This document shows positions 42,001 through 50,367 of a stretch of 64,000 nucleotides of DNA, piece by piece. The notes beneath the pieces were generated by a model that had not been told where the DNA came from, searched no databases, and saw only the letters and a list, made by a program, of their open reading frames with translations. A program made the translations under genes and the position numbers. The stretch is from the NCBI RefSeq assembly GCF_013033965.1, contig NZ_WQFE01000017.1, positions 1 through 64,000 of the forward strand, given 5' to 3'. The stretch comes from Ruegeria atlantica (lineage in GTDB: Bacteria; Pseudomonadota; Alphaproteobacteria; Rhodobacterales; Rhodobacteraceae). Each line of letters starts with the position of its first letter. The first letter of the stretch is position 1.

Positions 42001-44590
42001 AAATGCCATCCTCGTTTTGACTGCCTACATTGGCAGCTGCGATTGTCAGTGCAGCGCTGCCGTTATTTCGAGCCCGGATACCCCCACTGTTGTCTCCCAC
42101 AACATCATTGACGTCGATGGCCAGATCGCCGGATCCGGCATGGAAGGCGAAGATGCCGATATCTTGACCTTCAATCTGCCCACTGCTCTCTATCGAAAGT
42201 CCGGTCGAAAGCTGATCGGACCGTGCATAGATACCTCTCGATCCGGCTTGCACATTGTTCGCCGAAATCGACAGAGCGCTTTGACCGTAGTGCACACTGT
42301 TGATGCCATCGAAACTCGCATTTAAGCTGCCTTGCACGTCAATCGTCATCCCCTCGGAACCGCGATTGGTTGCGTATATACCTGTGTTGCCGTTGCTGAT
42401 AACCGTTCCTGTGGTCGTTATGGTCAGGCTTGTCCCATCAGTCGCGTTGAAGGCCAGGATTCCACGACGTTCTGCTGTGATATCAGAGGCGGTAATGTCC
42501 AAAACACCCATCCCCAAGTTGACCGCTTCGATACCGTCTCGAGCCCCATTGACTGGCCCGTTTGCATTGATCACCAGATCACGGGTTCCAGCCTCGCTGC
42601 GCGCCTCGATTCCGTCATTGCTCAGCCCGGTCACGTTGCCATCCGTGACAATGCTCAGATCACCGCCATTCGAATTGCGGGCCACAATTCCGAAGTTATC
42701 CCCCGAAACACCCTGAGCCGTCCTGATCGACACGTCGCCGCTGCCTTCGTTCTCCGCATTGATACCGGTGTCGCCCCCTGAGACTGAACCGTTCGCAAAC
42801 ACGCTCAGATCCGAGCCATTGGCAGAATTCTGCACCTGAATGCCATCGTCATCACCTGACACAACCGCGGTTGTGATGGTGACTGCACCGGTCCCGTCAT
42901 GCGAGGCTGAAATACCCTCGGCACCATTGCCTGTGACCGTGCCGGTTGCAGTTATCGTCAGACCAGTTGTTGTCTGTTGCGAGCTTGCAATGACGCCTCT
43001 CAACCCGCCTGTCGCACTATTTGCAGACACGGCCACCTGCCCGGTTCCGTTGCTGTAGACACTTATTGCAGAACTTCCCCCCGTCACAGCACCTGTGGCT
43101 GTGATCGTCAAATCAGAGCTGTATTGGCCGCCACTGGCAACAATACCCGAATTCTGACCATTGACATTCACGGCGGACACAGTAGTTGACCCAGCGCCAT
43201 AATTGGCAACCCCAATGCCGTTAATCCCGCCCGAAACGGTCCCCGTCGAGGTGACAGATATCCCTGTGCCATTCGCTCGGTTGTCGGCATCAATCCCGTC
43301 GCCCAACGTTCCGGTGACGTCTCCCGCGTTAACCGACAATACACCGGTGCCCCGGTTGTTAGCTTCAATACCGTCCCTTTGGCCCGTGACGAGCCCTGTT
43401 GCTGTGATCGTCAGATTGCCCGCGTCATCCTCGTTATTGGCATATATCCCATTATTTCCCGTTCCTGTTACGCTTCCCGCTGTCGTGACGGATAAATCGC
43501 CACCGCTCACGTTCTCGGCTATGATTCCGGTGTCTGCCCCCACAACGTCCTGTAGGGCTAATATCGTCAGATCCTGACTACCTGCATTGCCAGCGACGAT
43601 GCCTGACAAGCCCCCGCTGACCGAACCGTTGGCCGTAATCGTCACTGCGGTGCCTGTGTCGTAGTTAAACGCGTAGATGCCATCCCCAAGTTCGCTGCCG
43701 ACTTCATTTGTCATCAGCGTCAACTCACCGCTACCTCTGTTGATGGCGACGATGCCGCGCTCATACCCGTTTACAGAATACTCCGAAGAAACGGTCAGAT
43801 CGGTTCCTTGGTCGAAGTTTCTTGCATAGACCCCATCACGGTTGGCAAATACACTCGCCGCCGAAATCGAAAGCGCACCGGACCCGTTATTTGTTGCATA
43901 GATACCGTCATTCTGCGCTTGGACAAAGCCCGATGTTGTCACCGAAAGCCCTGTGCCATTCAGGGTATTTTCAACTCGAACCCCAGTACCGGTAAGGGTT
44001 TGCACATTGTTCAAAGAGACATCGACCGATCCACTTCCTTGCGAATTGACACGCACCGCGTAAGGACCGCCGCCGATCTCACCCGTGGACGTGATCGAGA
44101 TCGAGCCCGCGTTGGCATCCGTATCTGCGCTAAGCCCGGTGCCCCGGGCGCGAATGTCCGAGCTGTTTGCGTCCAGAAAGATCAGGTCTCCGGCATCGTT
44201 TTTCTGCAAGACGATGCCATCGCCACCACCGGATGTCTCGGTATCAAGTCCAAATCCCGGTTCGGTTGTAGCAAGCAAATTGCCAGGCCGGCTAAACGTC
44301 AGAACTTGCGTCTGATCGTTTATCGGATCCGCAGGCCCCGAGCATAAAAAGTCACCTGGCGCACTCCCGGGCAAGCAATCGCCTGCAAATCCGGGTGTCG
44401 CGCCTGCAAATTGAAGCGACGCCCCCAAGGCAATGGCGAAAATGCCGGTTTGGACCAGCCCCAGCATGGGCGCATAACTTGCGACCTGCCCTTTGAACTT
44501 GGTCATCCGACCGCCGCGCAGCGGACATTGCGAATTTTTGAAAAAACCTCTGTTTTCAGGATCAGTTTTGGAAAGCGGTTTCTGTTTCAT
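39029..44590 (-). CDS. Giant autotransporter adhesin-like protein (1853 aa)
   Basis: A type V secreted protein. The first 70 residues form an extended signal region with hydrophobic stretch LGLVQTGIFAIALGASLQFA. Residues about 150-1390 are a long repetitive passenger of units of roughly 20-22 residues (patterns like GTVTG-GI-A-N-GSG-LTIT), the mark of a parallel beta-helix. A non-repetitive linker follows. The last 300 residues form a beta-barrel translocator (WFEVSGGRDGYSFDGRDVDT, RLGLRYQYFN), ending in aromatic FAMSF as usual. GGAG lies ten bases before ATG 44590. It lies 86 bases downstream of the TIGR03032-like gene and probably shares its operon. Confidence 0.88.
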   Translation of the reverse strand: MKQKPLSKTDPENRGFFKNSQCPLRGGRMTKFKGQVASYAPMLGLVQTGIFAIALGASLQFAGATPGFAGDCLPGSAPGDFLCSGPADPINDQTQVLTFSRPGNLLATTEPGFGLDTETSGGGDGIVLQKNDAGDLIFLDANSSDIRARGTGLSADTDANAGSISITSTGEIGGGPYAVRVNSQGSGSVDVSLNNVQTLTGTGVRVENTLNGTGLSVTTSGFVQAQNDGIYATNNGSGALSISAASVFANRDGVYARNFDQGTDLTVSSEYSVNGYERGIVAINRGSGELTLMTNEVGSELGDGIYAFNYDTGTAVTITANGSVSGGLSGIVAGNAGSQDLTILALQDVVGADTGIIAENVSGGDLSVTTAGSVTGTGNNGIYANNEDDAGNLTITATGLVTGQRDGIEANNRGTGVLSVNAGDVTGTLGDGIDADNRANGTGISVTSTGTVSGGINGIGVANYGAGSTTVSAVNVNGQNSGIVASGGQYSSDLTITATGAVTGGSSAISVYSNGTGQVAVSANSATGGLRGVIASSQQTTTGLTITATGTVTGNGAEGISASHDGTGAVTITTAVVSGDDDGIQVQNSANGSDLSVFANGSVSGGDTGINAENEGSGDVSIRTAQGVSGDNFGIVARNSNGGDLSIVTDGNVTGLSNDGIEARSEAGTRDLVINANGPVNGARDGIEAVNLGMGVLDITASDITAERRGILAFNATDGTSLTITTTGTVISNGNTGIYATNRGSEGMTIDVQGSLNASFDGINSVHYGQSALSISANNVQAGSRGIYARSDQLSTGLSIESSGQIEGQDIGIFAFHAGSGDLAIDVNDVVGDNSGGIRARNNGSAALTIAAANVGSQNEDGIYAVNLSRGTALTITTSGVVSGADAGIDARNAGNANLRITSDQDVTGGDRGIDAINRNGGDLIISANGAVTGTSSEGIFADNGSGTDNLTVTATGPVRGGADGVRVNSRGAGQVTISTADVSGATRGIYATSEGSTTSLSITTTGTVTGATQEGILGTHRGSGAASVIAENVSGATDGIQLSNTTSGTNLSANATGTVQALQEGIAVRNSGTGATEITAVDVSGMTRGVIGVNYDGSSDLTITTTGSVSSSLGEGIFTTNRGSGDTIINATGDITSELNAVDSVQVGPGSLSISIANANSNRVGVFGISEAGSTGLSIESSESIYGRDGGILSLSDGTGDVSIVANDVSSQLDGISASTFGAQDLSITVTGEVTSTTRDAITASTREGRHTQIIATSGSRVGGLSGSAIVNNEGDSDTVFQSGSVLAGAVSLGAGADSLSLQGVGVLVNQLDGFDFDGGDGTDTLSFDNVQAGLDQVDLLNWETVNVNTGSDLRFSAASDTLGADILNLSDSRISFVNGLLVVGAGGFAQTVQISRRSIIDANVTNSGNISLSNGQTSDVLAVRGNLTGTGNVTLDVGNDGNDRLDIGGNTAGANQLLFIRTTATLDGQTQAYLLVEVDGEATAGDFELGNADTVSSDGERAIVSGAHLYTLSFDQSTNQFVLSALNQNGQLQVTSDAAIYGANVQALGDLLNVGSASRRLASIAQRNLGNGDQFVTRSLHELITTDGSNLTWFEVSGGRDGYSFDGRDVDTSFGRIEFGLGIPVLETGAGVLIAGLELGATDLSTTAQAATLNAASSSTTSYDATLSGLWLGNNLFYAEGQARFATFDNTLNYTDGTAEDINGSGFAASIEVGKEIPIAGTNSQIVPQAQLIYNEVRSDDSATTGGSLTDGDTLTGRLGLRYQYFNASGNQFYSQVDWFHAFDNQTAVSFGGTELPTRRNRDRAQLTVGGQWQLSETGSLFGELSVSDGFGGTSSDELSISGQFGFAMSF

Positions 44591-44676
44591 GGGTAATAGT
44601 CTCCACAGCCCTGTGAAACACAGGGACCAGTTCTTGTTTGTTTTTGGTTGCTTAGCTACGGAGCAAGCTGCTTCGG

Positions 44677-45816
44677 TCAGTGTCCGATGGTTACAATCGA
44701 AGCAGCCTCCGGCGCGTCAGGCGGGATCGCGATTGGGCAGCGATAGCCGTTGATCAATTCAAGATCGTAGATTTCGGCAACCGCTCCATCGATACGGAAC
44801 CAGTCCACGCAAGTTCCTTTTTTCAGATCAATGATCTGGATCCCGCACCACGGCGCGCTGTCGGTGTCACGCAATCGATGATCAAGCTCCAGACCCTCGA
44901 ACCGTTTGTAACGTGGTCTGGACAGGCCCACGAAAGCATAGTCACCATGAAAGGCTAGCCCGCGCAGGAAACCGGGGCAGAATACGCGGGCCTCGAAACG
45001 GCCCATCGCGTTCTCTCCATCAAATACGACCTCGCCCAGTTCACCTGAGCCAGAGTTGAGAACCCATAGCCGCCCATGATGAAGGCGCGGAGAATGCGGC
45101 ATCGACAAACCTTCGCACACCACATCGCCGGTCGTTACATCAATGACGACGCCCCCATCGGCTCGGCGATCCCGCCAACCATCAATCGTATCCGAACGGC
45201 TGACGGCGGTCACATAGCGCGGCGCTCCGTCTTGCATCGCCATTCCGTTAAGATGGCAGCGATCCTCCGAGACCAGTTTGGACACAAAATCGGGGCGCCA
45301 AATCTCTCGGAAATTATGCCGGATATCTGGCGTCGCCAGACAATTAAAGCGTGTGTTGACGAAAACCGCGTTGCCTTCCGCGTCAATTCCCAGATCGTGC
45401 TGATCCAATTCGCCAATATACTCGCTGCGCCGCGCCATGAACGCCACATCAAAGCAATTGTTCATCCGCTCATTCTCGGCCAGAATGTTTTGCAGATGCA
45501 GGATCTGTCGCTGACAGGCGATGGACAAACCGTTTGATCCGTCGCGGCATATGCCCATCGGACGCGTGACCGGCATCGTGTGAATATTCACGCCGCCTTG
45601 AGGCTTTACACCAATGAAATAGACCGCATTCGATTGATAGGACGTGACTGCAATCGAGGCCGCCAACGAATTGATCCTATGACCCAGGCCAGCGGATACC
45701 GAGTATTCGACCTTGTTTTCGATTACGTCACTTTTAACTTGCGCGGGATTATTGGTGCGCTCTTTTTTTAGAACCGTCGTTTCTTCTTCCATTTGACCAC
45801 TCTTAACTAACTGCAT
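44677..45816 (-). CDS. TIGR03032-like protein (predicted beta-propeller)
   Basis: The protein of up to 379 residues matches by pattern the TIGR03032 family: AVTSYQSNAVYFIG, MPVTRPMGIC, HDLGIDAEGNAVFVNTRFNCL, MPHSPRLHHGRLWVLNSGSGELG, RGLAFHGDYAFVGLSRPR. Members are cytoplasmic-type proteins often encoded near very large repetitive surface proteins. Two starts are possible: ATG 45816 (weak GAAG) or ATG 45792 (AAGAG seven bases upstream, product 371 residues). Molecular function unknown. Sits directly upstream of the autotransporter. Confidence 0.8.
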   Translation of the reverse strand: MQLVKSGQMEEETTVLKKERTNNPAQVKSDVIENKVEYSVSAGLGHRINSLAASIAVTSYQSNAVYFIGVKPQGGVNIHTMPVTRPMGICRDGSNGLSIACQRQILHLQNILAENERMNNCFDVAFMARRSEYIGELDQHDLGIDAEGNAVFVNTRFNCLATPDIRHNFREIWRPDFVSKLVSEDRCHLNGMAMQDGAPRYVTAVSRSDTIDGWRDRRADGGVVIDVTTGDVVCEGLSMPHSPRLHHGRLWVLNSGSGELGEVVFDGENAMGRFEARVFCPGFLRGLAFHGDYAFVGLSRPRYKRFEGLELDHRLRDTDSAPWCGIQIIDLKKGTCVDWFRIDGAVAEIYDLELINGYRCPIAIPPDAPEAASIVTIGH

Positions 45817-46062
45817 CCAGCTTCACGCCTCACGAATGCAGACCAAACTTGCCCCCACACTCTTTCATAGGCTGTTTTGCAAGCACGCAATTGGCAACAG
45901 TGCTACTCAACACATCTAAGCCCAAAACTAACACGTTTACGTGAGTAAAATCCGGGATTTGATCTACTCGTTTCCCGGCGCACCAGACGGCAAAATTGAC
46001 CGTCAAATTTCCTACAATGGACCGGCCCGTGAATTCGCTGGAAACAACAATGCGATACCGGG
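45817..46062. promoter_or_regulatory. Leader region of the TIGR03032/autotransporter operon
   Basis: 246 bases between the LysR gene stop and the TIGR03032-like gene, all genes pointing left. It probably carries the operon promoter and a LysR binding site, but no clear operator or -35/-10 pair stands out. A minus-strand frame here (45830-46087) lacks a ribosome site and is rejected. Confidence 0.35.
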
Positions 46063-47046
46063 TCATGAAGTGTCTCGCTTCACACACTGCAGCGGCTGTT
46101 GGAGAAATTTGGTTTCAGGTACAAATGCCCCCGTCGGCGGTGCTGCCCAGACTTCGGCTTGAAACCTCTCGACAATATCCATGTGCGGATACTTCGGATG
46201 CGTAATTGCACCCAGTTCCCGTGTATTGCCCAGACCTTCGAAGGGAATGAAATCCAACCCAAATCCGTCCTTCTTGAATTGCTCAGCAGCAATCGAGTTT
46301 ACGATTGTGCAAGCATCACTTTGGGCGACATGGCGACAAACGGTTTCAAATCGGGCCGATCTAATATCAATTCCGGCTTGTGCACCGGCATCTTTGGATG
46401 ATTTGGGTAAATTAGCCTCAAGTTCAAACCCAAAAGGGATGTCGAAACGCAGCAGGTTTGCTTGTGGCACCTCATGCGCGGTGATGTATTTGTTTTTTGT
46501 CAATGGATGTCCCTTTCGCACACCCAGATACAAAGCTTCTCGCCACAAGGGTGCAAATCCGACGCTTTCTGTATCTTTCGAAAAGATGTCCTGGTAACTT
46601 TTGCGCGCAATCAAGGCCATTTCGATTTCGCGGGACTTGACCATTTTGGCCAGCGTCGTGGGGTATTCTTCCACGATGACAATTTGCAGGTTCTTGCAAA
46701 CGCGCCGGAACGTATTTCGCAGATAGCGCGTCAGATAGGCTGCCAGCGTCGGGGTGGTTCCAATTCTGGCAGGTCGTACCTTGGATCCTTGAAGGCTTTG
46801 GACCAATCGACTGATGTCACAAACGGAGTCGTCAATCCGCTTTGCGATCGCTACGAATTCCTGACCAAATTTGGTCAGTCTGACCGTTCCATTCCTGCGT
46901 TCGAAGATTTGCATCTGGAAATTGTTTTCAAGTTTCTTGATCTGGTTCGACAATGTCGGCTGAGAGATGGCCACCCTCTCAGCAGCGCGGGTAAAGCTCT
47001 TAAGTTCCGCAACGGCGATCACATATTCTAGGTCTCTGAGATTCAT
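46063..47046 (-). CDS. LysR-family transcriptional regulator (OxyR-like)
   Basis: The 327-residue regulator has a winged helix at 1-60 (SFTRAAERVAISQPTLSNQIKKLE) and a periplasmic-binding-protein-type effector domain from about 90 (RIGTTPTLAAYLT). The layout is like OxyR/CynR-type LysR proteins. Unusually for LysR genes, it is co-oriented with its neighbours rather than divergent. It lies between the type I secretion genes and the TIGR03032/autotransporter genes, so it may coordinate both surface systems. Confidence 0.9.
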   Translation of the reverse strand: MNLRDLEYVIAVAELKSFTRAAERVAISQPTLSNQIKKLENNFQMQIFERRNGTVRLTKFGQEFVAIAKRIDDSVCDISRLVQSLQGSKVRPARIGTTPTLAAYLTRYLRNTFRRVCKNLQIVIVEEYPTTLAKMVKSREIEMALIARKSYQDIFSKDTESVGFAPLWREALYLGVRKGHPLTKNKYITAHEVPQANLLRFDIPFGFELEANLPKSSKDAGAQAGIDIRSARFETVCRHVAQSDACTIVNSIAAEQFKKDGFGLDFIPFEGLGNTRELGAITHPKYPHMDIVERFQAEVWAAPPTGAFVPETKFLQQPLQCVKRDTS

Positions 47047-47110
47047 GACGAGATGATTTTGACTTTCTTCGGTTTTTTCAGTCTTTGGTATGAGACACGC
47101 TCTGATTGCT

Positions 47111-48418
47111 CTAGCTTTCGCGAAACGATCTCACGAAATAGTCAGTGAGGGGTTTGGTAAGATAATTTAATGGTGAACGCGCACCGGTTTTGATCAAGGA
47201 TTCCACCGGCATTCCGGGGATCAGAGTATTGTCGCCAAGCTTGCTGATTTCACCATCGTCTGGAACGATTTCAACGCGGTAGTACGGAAATCCGGTCGCT
47301 TCATCCTGATGGATATCAGCCGATACCCCAACCACTGTGCCTTTCAGCTCGGGTGTGAATCTCTGATCAAACGACGTGAACCTAAGGGTCGCCTCTTGGT
47401 TGATAAGCACCTGATCCACATGGATGGGTTCCACACGTGCTGAAATCACCAAGGGTTGGTCTTGCGGGATCACGAACAAGATCGGTTCGGCGGCAGACAC
47501 GACCGCGCGTACAGCAAATACCCGCGAGCCAAAAACAACGCCATCGACGGGCGCCCGCACTTCGACGCGCGACAGAGTGCGCTTCAGGTCCAGGCGTCGC
47601 TGCACCAACTCGATCTCTCGCACTTCAAGGTCGCGCAGTGTCGAAATGGCTTCTTCGCGTCGTTGGGTTTTTAGCGAGATCAGTTGAATATTCAGCGCAG
47701 CAATTTGCCCTTTGAGCTGCGCTATACTTGCGAGTGTCGTACCTTGCTCACCAATAAGGCGGGCATCTTCGCGTTGTAACGAGGAAAGACGGGACGCCGG
47801 CGTCAGTTTCTCTTCAAAAAGAACGCGCACATTTTCCAATTCGCCCAAGATAAGCTCACTTTGCCTTTGGATCGCGGCTAACTGCGCTTCAGCTCCTTCG
47901 ATTTGATGATTGGCCTGAGAAATCTGTTCGGTGATCTGCGCCTCATTCTCCGCCTGTGCTTGACGCCGCACGTCCAATAACTGCTGTTGATCGTTCAGCA
48001 GTTCCTTGATCTCGGGTGCTTCTTCCAGATACGCGACAAGGGATGGTGAGATCTTTAGCGTAGCCAACCCATCACGTTCCGCAGCCAGCCTGGCTTTGCG
48101 CGCGACGATTTCGAACAGTTGGCCTTCGACTGTTGTTAACTCCGATCGGATGAACTCATCTTCGAACGTCAGCAGTACGTCTCCGGCAACAACCCAGTCA
48201 CCATCTTTCACGTGCAATGCACCGACCACACCGCCATCCGGATGTTGTACAATCTGTCGATTGGATTCCACCTGCGTCATGCCTTGCGCGATAATGGCTC
48301 CGTCAATCCGTGCCTGCACCCCCCAGACGCCAAGCGCACCGAACAATACAACCAAAGTCGCGGCTCCAACGAGGATTGTACCCGTTGCCTTCCATTGCTT
48401 TGTCGGATGCGCGGTCAT
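47111..48418 (-). CDS. Type I secretion membrane fusion protein (HlyD family)
   Basis: The 435-residue periplasmic adaptor has a short cytoplasmic tail and one transmembrane helix at about 13-32 (GTILVGAATLVVLFGALGVW). Lipoyl-like halves (GVVGALHVKDGDWVVAGDVLL; VRAPVDGVVFGSRVFA) surround a long coiled-coil hairpin at about 80-285, and the C-terminal beta-barrel (IPGMPVESLIKTGARS) follows. It overlaps the ABC gene by four bases (ATGA). Joins the inner-membrane exporter to a TolC-type outer-membrane channel, which is not encoded in the window. Confidence 0.92.
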   Translation of the reverse strand: MTAHPTKQWKATGTILVGAATLVVLFGALGVWGVQARIDGAIIAQGMTQVESNRQIVQHPDGGVVGALHVKDGDWVVAGDVLLTFEDEFIRSELTTVEGQLFEIVARKARLAAERDGLATLKISPSLVAYLEEAPEIKELLNDQQQLLDVRRQAQAENEAQITEQISQANHQIEGAEAQLAAIQRQSELILGELENVRVLFEEKLTPASRLSSLQREDARLIGEQGTTLASIAQLKGQIAALNIQLISLKTQRREEAISTLRDLEVREIELVQRRLDLKRTLSRVEVRAPVDGVVFGSRVFAVRAVVSAAEPILFVIPQDQPLVISARVEPIHVDQVLINQEATLRFTSFDQRFTPELKGTVVGVSADIHQDEATGFPYYRVEIVPDDGEISKLGDNTLIPGMPVESLIKTGARSPLNYLTKPLTDYFVRSFRES

Positions 48419-50139
48419 TTCATCTTCACCATCTGCTGCGGTTTTCGCGATTGCTCAACGGGGGCAATCGTTGCCTTGAGCACCTCATCGCGGGGGCCAT
48501 CTGCCGTAATCTGCCCGTCCTCGATCACCAGCAACCGGTCACATTCTGTGATGGCGGACGGGCGATGCGTCATCAGGACGGCAGATTTTCCTTGTGTCTT
48601 GAAGTCACGCAAAGCCTGGTTCAGCGCAATTGTGCCGTCATTGTCCAAGGCAGAATTGGGTTCGTCCAACAGCAGCAGAACGGGGTCGCCAAAAAACGCG
48701 CGGGCAAGTGCGATACGCTGCTTTTGACCACCCGAAAGCTGGCTCTCATCCCCTTGAAGCACGGTATTGTAGCCATCTGGCAGCGACAGGATCATCTCAT
48801 GCGCGTTGGCACGCTTCGCGGCCTCGGTCACTTTGAGCTGATCCGGCTCTGGTGCCATCCGCGCGATGTTCTCCGAGATTGTCCCGGAAAACAGGGTGAC
48901 GCTTTGTGGCAGATACCCGATATGGGATCCCAAAACATCCGGATCATACTGATCAAGCGTGGCGCCCCCTAGCCTGACCTCACCGGCGGCGGCCGGAAAA
49001 AGACCCAGCAAAGTCTTCGCCAGCGTCGTCTTGCCCGAACCGCTTTTGCCGATCACTCCTAAAATTTCACCTTCGCCCAAATAGAACGAGACATTCCTGA
49101 CGGTCGGGGCTTTGGCACCGGGAGCGATCACCGACACACCGACAAAGGAAATGTTGGGATGGGGTCTCGGCAGGTCGTGCCGTTCCATATCTTCGGGTGT
49201 GGTTGCAAGTAGATCGCCCAAAGACCGCCAACCATTACGGGCCTGTAGGATCAATCCCCATTGACCCAGCGCCTGCTGTATCGGGGCCAAAGCCCGCCCA
49301 AGCAGGATTGAGCTTGCGATCATGGCGCCACCGGTCGCACTACCTTTCAGAACAAGATAGGCTCCTAGCGCCAACATGGCCGATTGTAAAAATAAGCGGA
49401 AGGTCTTTCCGAAAGACGAAAAAAGCCCCGTCCAGTCGCTTGCCCGTATGGATTTTTCAAGCGCGTCATCCCGCATCCCGTGCCAGCGTTCAGCGACTGA
49501 GCGGCTCATGCCCTGACCACGAACGATTTCTGCGGAACGACGGACCTGCTCGGCGAACCCCTGAGCTTGGCGTGAGGAATTCTGAGCGGCCAGGGTCTTT
49601 GTCCCCGTCAGCCAGTTGTTGACAAGTGTCGTCGCGATCTGAACCACGCTGCCAAAGACCGCCAACCAGCCCAGCCAGGGATGCAGGATGAAAATTCCGG
49701 CGACGAAAATTGGTGTCCACGGAATATCGAACAGTGCAATCATCACTGGCGATGCAAACGCCGCGCGCACGGATTCAAGATCGTTCAAACCCGCCGAAGG
49801 CGCGGCCCGTTCTTTGGGTAGGACCGCCCGTTTGACGACCGCATGAAAAACCCGGTTATCCAACCGCGCCTGAAAGCGCGCGCCGAACCGCGCAAGTACG
49901 CGACTACGCACGTAGTCAAGCACCGTCATCAACCCGTAAAGCACCACCACCAACACGAACAACGCTGCCAATGTTTCCTCGGAACCCGATGCCAGCACGC
50001 GGTCATAGACCTGCAACATGAACAGCGGCCCGGTCAGCATTAAAAGGTTCACAAAGACGCTGAACATACACACAGCCCACAAGAAGCTTCGCCCTGCCTT
50101 TCGGGCCTCTAGCAGATCATCAGATACTACCGGGTTCAT
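48415..50139 (-). CDS. Type I secretion ABC transporter (PrtD/HlyB-like)
   Basis: A 574-residue half transporter with an N-terminal six-helix membrane domain and a C-terminal ATPase: Walker A GKSGSGKTT near 361, signature LSGGQKQR near 465, Walker B LLLLDEPNSALD. It lacks the peptidase-like N-terminal domain of bacteriocin exporters, as in PrtD/LapB-type RTX exporters. ATG 50139 is preceded by AAGGA; a GTG at 50151 is in frame upstream. Its gene lies 228 bases downstream of the giant RTX gene, the likely cargo. Confidence 0.92.
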   Translation of the reverse strand: MNPVVSDDLLEARKAGRSFLWAVCMFSVFVNLLMLTGPLFMLQVYDRVLASGSEETLAALFVLVVVLYGLMTVLDYVRSRVLARFGARFQARLDNRVFHAVVKRAVLPKERAAPSAGLNDLESVRAAFASPVMIALFDIPWTPIFVAGIFILHPWLGWLAVFGSVVQIATTLVNNWLTGTKTLAAQNSSRQAQGFAEQVRRSAEIVRGQGMSRSVAERWHGMRDDALEKSIRASDWTGLFSSFGKTFRLFLQSAMLALGAYLVLKGSATGGAMIASSILLGRALAPIQQALGQWGLILQARNGWRSLGDLLATTPEDMERHDLPRPHPNISFVGVSVIAPGAKAPTVRNVSFYLGEGEILGVIGKSGSGKTTLAKTLLGLFPAAAGEVRLGGATLDQYDPDVLGSHIGYLPQSVTLFSGTISENIARMAPEPDQLKVTEAAKRANAHEMILSLPDGYNTVLQGDESQLSGGQKQRIALARAFFGDPVLLLLDEPNSALDNDGTIALNQALRDFKTQGKSAVLMTHRPSAITECDRLLVIEDGQITADGPRDEVLKATIAPVEQSRKPQQMVKMK

Positions 50140-50367
50140 TGTCCTTCTCACTCAATACAGGTACTCGGTGCAGATCAACGGGATCAGTCCCGAGCCTGCG
50201 AAAACACCGCCTGGGGTGGGTCCGTTCAGGCTAACATCTGCTTCTCGAACATGCCCATCAAACCTCGCCACGTGGGTGTGAAAAGCTGTAACATTTCACC
50301 ATTCCACCACGCAGCTGACGCTTCGGCGATGCACTATCACAGGGACAGCGCATCGCTGACATGGCCC
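50140..50367. other. Spacer between giant RTX gene and its exporter genes
   Basis: 228 bases without a gene. Inverted repeats around 50326-50355 (GCGATGC with GCATCGC) and the shorter CAGCG-cat-CGCTG could act as an attenuator or processing site between the long structural gene and the transporter genes. Confidence 0.35.

Noticed and set aside
39029..44590. Repetitive DNA that could be mistaken for a CRISPR or tandem-repeat array
   Set aside because: The repeats are degenerate and in frame with an intact autotransporter passenger; spacing follows the protein repeat, not repeat-spacer units.
45830..46087. Minus-strand open frame between LysR and TIGR03032-like genes
   Set aside because: It overlaps the LysR gene end, has no ribosome site and no domain; more likely the operon leader.
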